DNA of 64,000 nt. Origin: Dyella_B humi. Lineage in GTDB: Bacteria; Pseudomonadota; Gammaproteobacteria; Xanthomonadales; Rhodanobacteraceae. The stretch is taken from NCBI RefSeq assembly GCF_044904605.1, contig NZ_JADIKI010000022.1, positions 682,001-746,000 of the forward strand. The letters are read 5' to 3'. Of the stretch, positions 61,366 through 64,000 are shown one piece after another. Each line of letters opens with the position of its first letter. Positions within the stretch are counted from its first letter, which is position 1. The notes under the pieces were generated by a model, which saw only the letters and a list, made by a program, of their open reading frames with translations, did not search any database and was not told the origin of the DNA. The translations under genes and the position numbers were made by a program.

Positions 61366-61592
61366 GTTCGCTTCTACACATTCTCTTGACGATGTTTGAG
61401 ACAGTTCTGATTTTCATCAGCTGTTCATCTGAATAAGCTCGAGACAACCTTCAACGTTGCGCGTGTTCCACTTGACCGGCAAGCCGTTTTGCTCGCTTGC
61501 CTAATAGGTGTCATCGGATGACCGGCGCACACACATCGGCGAAGGCTGCAGCCCATCGGTACGACAGGGCAGTGTTCACTCGGGGGGTCTTC

Positions 61593-61694
61593 ATGCTTAT
61601 CCAAGTCCGTCGCGGCACGGTTACCGCTATCGCGCAGACGCCTGTCTGCCAGCTATCCGACAAACCTCCACGAAAGCTAATCACGCATCGCTGA
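61593..61694 (+). CDS. Possible 33-residue small protein
   Basis: ATG 61593 follows GGGGGG at 5-bp spacing and opens 33 codons (MLIQVRRGTVTAIAQTPV...KLITHR) to a TGA at 61692-61694. Two hairpins and a T run follow, so a short transcript with this frame is plausible. It is basic, has one cysteine and no family I know. The alternative is that the region is a leader or an ncRNA. Confidence 0.35.
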   Translation: MLIQVRRGTVTAIAQTPVCQLSDKPPRKLITHR

Positions 61695-61726
61695 AACGGC
61701 GAGCGGCATACCTTTTTAGTTTGTGC

Positions 61727-61744
61727 GCCCGCCGCGTGGCGGGC
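61727..61744 (+). other. GC hairpin
   Basis: GCCCGCC-GCGT-GGCGGGC, a perfect seven-pair hairpin between the possible small gene and the terminator. Confidence 0.5.
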
Positions 61745-61749
61745 TCTGA

Positions 61750-61783
61750 CGATGGGCATTGCAAGCGCCCATCGTGCGTTTTT
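61750..61783 (+). terminator. Rho-independent terminator
   Basis: CGATGGGC pairs with GCCCATCG around a nine-base loop and is followed by TGCG and a T5 run (61779-61783). It ends transcription from the left and isolates the AraC-type gene. Confidence 0.7.
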
Positions 61784-61816
61784 CGGCGAGACATCATTCA
61801 ATTGAAGGGGAAATCC

Positions 61817-62803
61817 ATGGCGACGTCACCTGTCCAGGTGGAACGGAAATTCGCGCTGCCGGGTATCGATGTCATGCGCAGGGCGTTCGACGAATGCAAG
61901 ATGGAGGCGATTTCGCTGAGCGAAGGCGAGCTGCGCGGAACGCTGGGCAGTTACCGGCACGGGGCCGCGATGCTGTGCAGCTTCGTGGTCGACTTTGCCA
62001 TTCACTCGCGCTTCGTGTTGCCGCCGGGGTATTTCCTGTTTTGTTATTTCTATCAAGCAGCGCAGGGCAGTTGGTGCGCGGGCATGCCGCTGCATTCGGG
62101 CACGGTGCTGCTGGCGTTGCCCGGCAGTTCCTGCGAAATGATGCTCGCGCCGGAATCGAGCATCAGCCTGGCGCTGGCTCCCGTGCGCCCCAGCGTATTG
62201 AGCGCCGTCGAAAGAAACCCCGATTCCTTCGGCGACGCGGGGCAGCAGTTCTCGCTGTTTAGACCGGAGTGCCACACTGAAACACGGTTGGGCGCGCGTT
62301 ATGCAGTGATGTTCGACAGCCTGATCGGTAAGCCCAGGCATGGCATGTCCGTGTTCGTGGAAAGCGGCATGGCAGACACGCTGGTGGACGACCGCGCCTT
62401 GAACGAACTGTTTGCTCAATCCGTTCCCGCCTTGACGCCCGCCAACGGCTACCGGCCACACTACCCGACGTTGCGCAAGGCGGTGCGTTTCATGCGCGCG
62501 AACCTGCATCGCGATATCTATATCGAAGAAATCGCTGCCGCCGTGCAGATCAGCGATCGCAGCTTGCGCCATGTTTTCGACGATCTGCTCGGCGTATCGC
62601 CCACCCGTTATCTGTCACTGCTTCGCTTGCACGAAGCCAGCCGCCGACTTTCCGTGCATGGCAACGCGAGCAGGCCATCCATCAAGGCGGTGGCCATGAG
62701 CTGCGGTTTGTGGGACCTGTCGCGCTTCGCCGCCAACTACCGGCGTGCGTTTGGTGAGCATCCCAGCGCAACGTTGATGCGTACCTGCAGTTTTGCTTCG
62801 TGA
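61817..62803 (+). CDS. AraC family transcriptional regulator
   Basis: A 328-residue regulator. The N-terminal ~220 residues form a ligand or dimer domain with no close match by eye; the C-terminal ~100 carry the two AraC helix-turn-helices (LHRDIYIEEIAAAVQISDRS and VAMSCGLWDLSRFAANYRRA, ending FGEHPSATL). Start ATG 61817 has GAAGGGGA 6 bp upstream; the frame is open farther upstream through the terminator, which I discount. It may control the adhesin gene 650 bp downstream; this is inference from position only. Confidence 0.9.
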   Translation: MATSPVQVERKFALPGIDVMRRAFDECKMEAISLSEGELRGTLGSYRHGAAMLCSFVVDFAIHSRFVLPPGYFLFCYFYQAAQGSWCAGMPLHSGTVLLALPGSSCEMMLAPESSISLALAPVRPSVLSAVERNPDSFGDAGQQFSLFRPECHTETRLGARYAVMFDSLIGKPRHGMSVFVESGMADTLVDDRALNELFAQSVPALTPANGYRPHYPTLRKAVRFMRANLHRDIYIEEIAAAVQISDRSLRHVFDDLLGVSPTRYLSLLRLHEASRRLSVHGNASRPSIKAVAMSCGLWDLSRFAANYRRAFGEHPSATLMRTCSFAS

Positions 62804-62859
62804 TATTCGGACTCGCGGCCATTCGCCAAACATCCTTCAGAGCGTGATCTTCTATGGCC

Positions 62860-62935
62860 GTCATTCCCGCGAAAGCGGGAATCCATCTTGCCTCTGGATG
62901 GAAAAAAGTGGATTCCCGCTCTCGCGGGAATGATG
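62860..62935. repeat. Repeat family B, inverted pair
   Basis: CGTCATTCCCGCGAAAGCGG at 62861 and, inverted, the variant GATTCCCGCTCTCGCGGGAA near its end, about 75 bp apart, after the AraC-type gene. Confidence 0.85.
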
Positions 62936-62942
62936 GCAATAC

Positions 62943-63023
62943 ATAGGTTGAGCGCATGCGAATCCTGCCATGCATGATCGGGCGTCGACGTTGGGGGTTC
63001 GCATGCGCTCACCCCAGCCTACC
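62943..63023. repeat. Repeat family D, inverted pair
   Basis: TAGGTTGAGCGCATGCGAAT and GGGGGTTCGCATGCGCTCAC with CCCAGCCTACC end, matching the family D copies at 46791 and 59694. Confidence 0.75.
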
Positions 63024-63068
63024 GTCTCCCCCGTAACTCGCTTCACAAAGGAAGACAAAACAGCCTCC

Positions 63069-63136
63069 TTTGCCGAATTTGCATATCACTGACCGACTTT
63101 GCGCACATCTTCCTCCGAATTTGCGCATCGCTTTGC
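63069..63136. promoter_or_regulatory. Cluster of TTTGC direct repeats
   Basis: TTTGC occurs at 63069, 63078, 63098, 63120 and 63132, three of them as TTTGCAT/TTTGCGCA(T/C). Two intervals are 20 and 22 bp. These might be binding sites of a regulator upstream of the adhesin gene. Confidence 0.35.
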
Positions 63137-63450
63137 ATTGTAGATCGATTCAATGCATGTGCAGGGTGAGCAACGCGTCAGTGGATTGCGTTGCGAAACG
63201 CGAATGCCAACTCACCACGACCATGCCGTCGCCGGCAAGGTCGTGCGTTGGATGCCGGCCCGATGTTTTCCCGCATGCCAGGACGGCATGTGTTGGCGAA
63301 TCGACGCCGGCGGCAAGCAAACAGACTCCACCCCCCGAGACGCCTCAGGATCTTTTGCTTGCTGGGGATTGCTTGTTCGACGTGGCGCGTGGTTCGCGCA
63401 AAAGGATCGGGCTGCTTCAAGCGCCCATGGAAACGGTTTTCGGAGGTGCC

Positions 63451-64000
63451 ATGAATAGGATCTACAGCAAAGTCTGGAACCATGCCTTGGGGCAGGTTGT
63501 CGTGGCTTCGGAGTTGGCAGGGTGCCGTCGCAGCAACGTGGTCGATCGGCGCGACGGATCTCAGCGTTTCTCTCCGAGCCGTCTCAGCGCAGGCGTTCTG
63601 ACTGCACTGATAGCGCTGGGCTGGGCGGATTGGGCTAGTGCGCAATCGGTGAATTGCACCGCGGCGCCTTACAACGCCTACAACAGCACCGCTTCGTGCA
63701 TGGGCTACGGGGCTACCGCCAGCGGCACCGGCGCGACGGCGCTGGGCTCTACTGCGAATGCCGCCGTATTGGGTGTGACCGCGGTGGGATATGCATCCTA
63801 TGGAGCGGGACAGAACGCTGTAGCCGTTGGCTTTCAAGCCTATGCCAGCAGCATCAACGCCATTTATGTGGGCGCGCGCAGCGCTGCAGGTACGGGAGCG
63901 ACGTCAGCGGGCGCCATCGGCATTGGTACCGACGTAACAGCTTCCGGTTCCAATGCCATCGGTATTGGCACTGACGTCACATCTACCGGTGACTATGGCA
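63451..64000 (+). CDS. YadA-like trimeric autotransporter adhesin (3' end outside window)
   Basis: The first 183 codons of a surface adhesin. It starts MNRIYSKVWNHALGQVVVAS, the extended signal peptide region of type V secretion proteins, with a hydrophobic core VLTALIALGWADWASAQ. Then head repeats appear: SGTGATALGSTA, GQNAVAVGFQAYA, GAIGIGTDVTASGSNAIGIG, the left-handed parallel beta-roll of YadA/Hia heads. The membrane anchor and stalk lie beyond the window. GGAGG is 4-5 bp before ATG 63451. Such proteins mediate adhesion, aggregation and biofilm formation. Confidence 0.92.
   Translation, partial: MNRIYSKVWNHALGQVVVASELAGCRRSNVVDRRDGSQRFSPSRLSAGVLTALIALGWADWASAQSVNCTAAPYNAYNSTASCMGYGATASGTGATALGSTANAAVLGVTAVGYASYGAGQNAVAVGFQAYASSINAIYVGARSAAGTGATSAGAIGIGTDVTASGSNAIGIGTDVTSTGDYG

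Larger units (their letters stand above)
62804..63450. other. Intergenic region before the adhesin, repeats and possible regulatory DNA
   Basis: About 650 bp. It holds repeat B (62860-62935), repeat D (62943-63023) and a cluster of TTTGC direct repeats (63069-63136). Frames over 63153-63458 on either strand lack support. The adhesin ribosome site GGAGG is at 63442-63446. Confidence 0.55.

Noticed and set aside
63153..63458. A 101-codon frame upstream of the adhesin
   Set aside because: It covers the adhesin ribosome site and shows no family motif or codon pattern of a gene.

Overview
The window looks like chromosomal DNA of a high-GC gammaproteobacterium, most likely order Xanthomonadales and near Rhodanobacteraceae (Dyella, Luteibacter, Rhodanobacter). 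This is an inference from gene content, protein style and the many short palindromic repeats between genes; no rRNA or other decisive marker is present. I saw no tRNA, rRNA, CRISPR array, insertion sequence with its transposase, prophage or replication origin.

Layout. 1-8 kb: end of a short-chain dehydrogenase, a PAS-GGDEF diguanylate cyclase, an HMG-CoA-lyase-like TIM barrel, a membrane GGDEF cyclase, a small unknown gene, and a LemA/M48 peptidase pair. 8-13 kb: gcvP behind a tandem glycine riboswitch, a VOC protein, then a promoter-like site followed by a hairpin-rich stretch and an unrecognised gene. 13-22 kb: a TonB-dependent receptor flanked by two large paralogous secreted beta-propeller (BNR/VPS10-like) proteins. 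22.5-23.2 kb: a doubly damaged alpha/beta hydrolase.

23.3-39.6 kb is the metabolic core. An OFA-type oxalate/formate transporter is followed by an NAD-dependent, molybdenum formate dehydrogenase (fdsG, fdsB, fdsA, fdhD, fdsD). Converging on it, a minus-strand series supplies the cofactor: moaA behind a probable Moco riboswitch, a moaC-moaB fusion, moeA, moaD, moaE, mobA, an unknown gene, a ModA/WtpA-like binding protein, modB and modC. Together these take up molybdate, build the bis-MGD cofactor, load it on the enzyme and oxidise formate to CO2 with NAD+.

39.6-42 kb is a decaying region: an intact patatin-like lipase, two small genes that both look frameshifted, and adjacent C-terminal scraps of a second FUSC protein and a second patatin. 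42-49 kb: a TetR regulator with tandem palindromic operators, a tripartite drug-efflux operon (HlyD/EmrA, MFS/EmrB, OprM-type) and a convergent FUSC aromatic-acid exporter-like protein. 49-51 kb: a two-gene quaternary-amine-type ABC importer with a binding protein fused to its permease. 51-56.9 kb: small unknown and regulator genes, a remnant of an MFS gene, a small metallothionein-like gene, transketolase, a lipoprotein and a DUF2383-like helical bundle.

57-64 kb is rich in signalling: a single-domain response regulator, a CHASE3 hybrid histidine kinase, a LuxR-type response regulator, a possible 33-codon gene with a terminator, an AraC-type regulator, and the start of a YadA-like trimeric autotransporter cut by the window end. 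Four families of intergenic palindromic repeats (called A to D here) recur across the window, several of them inside operons.
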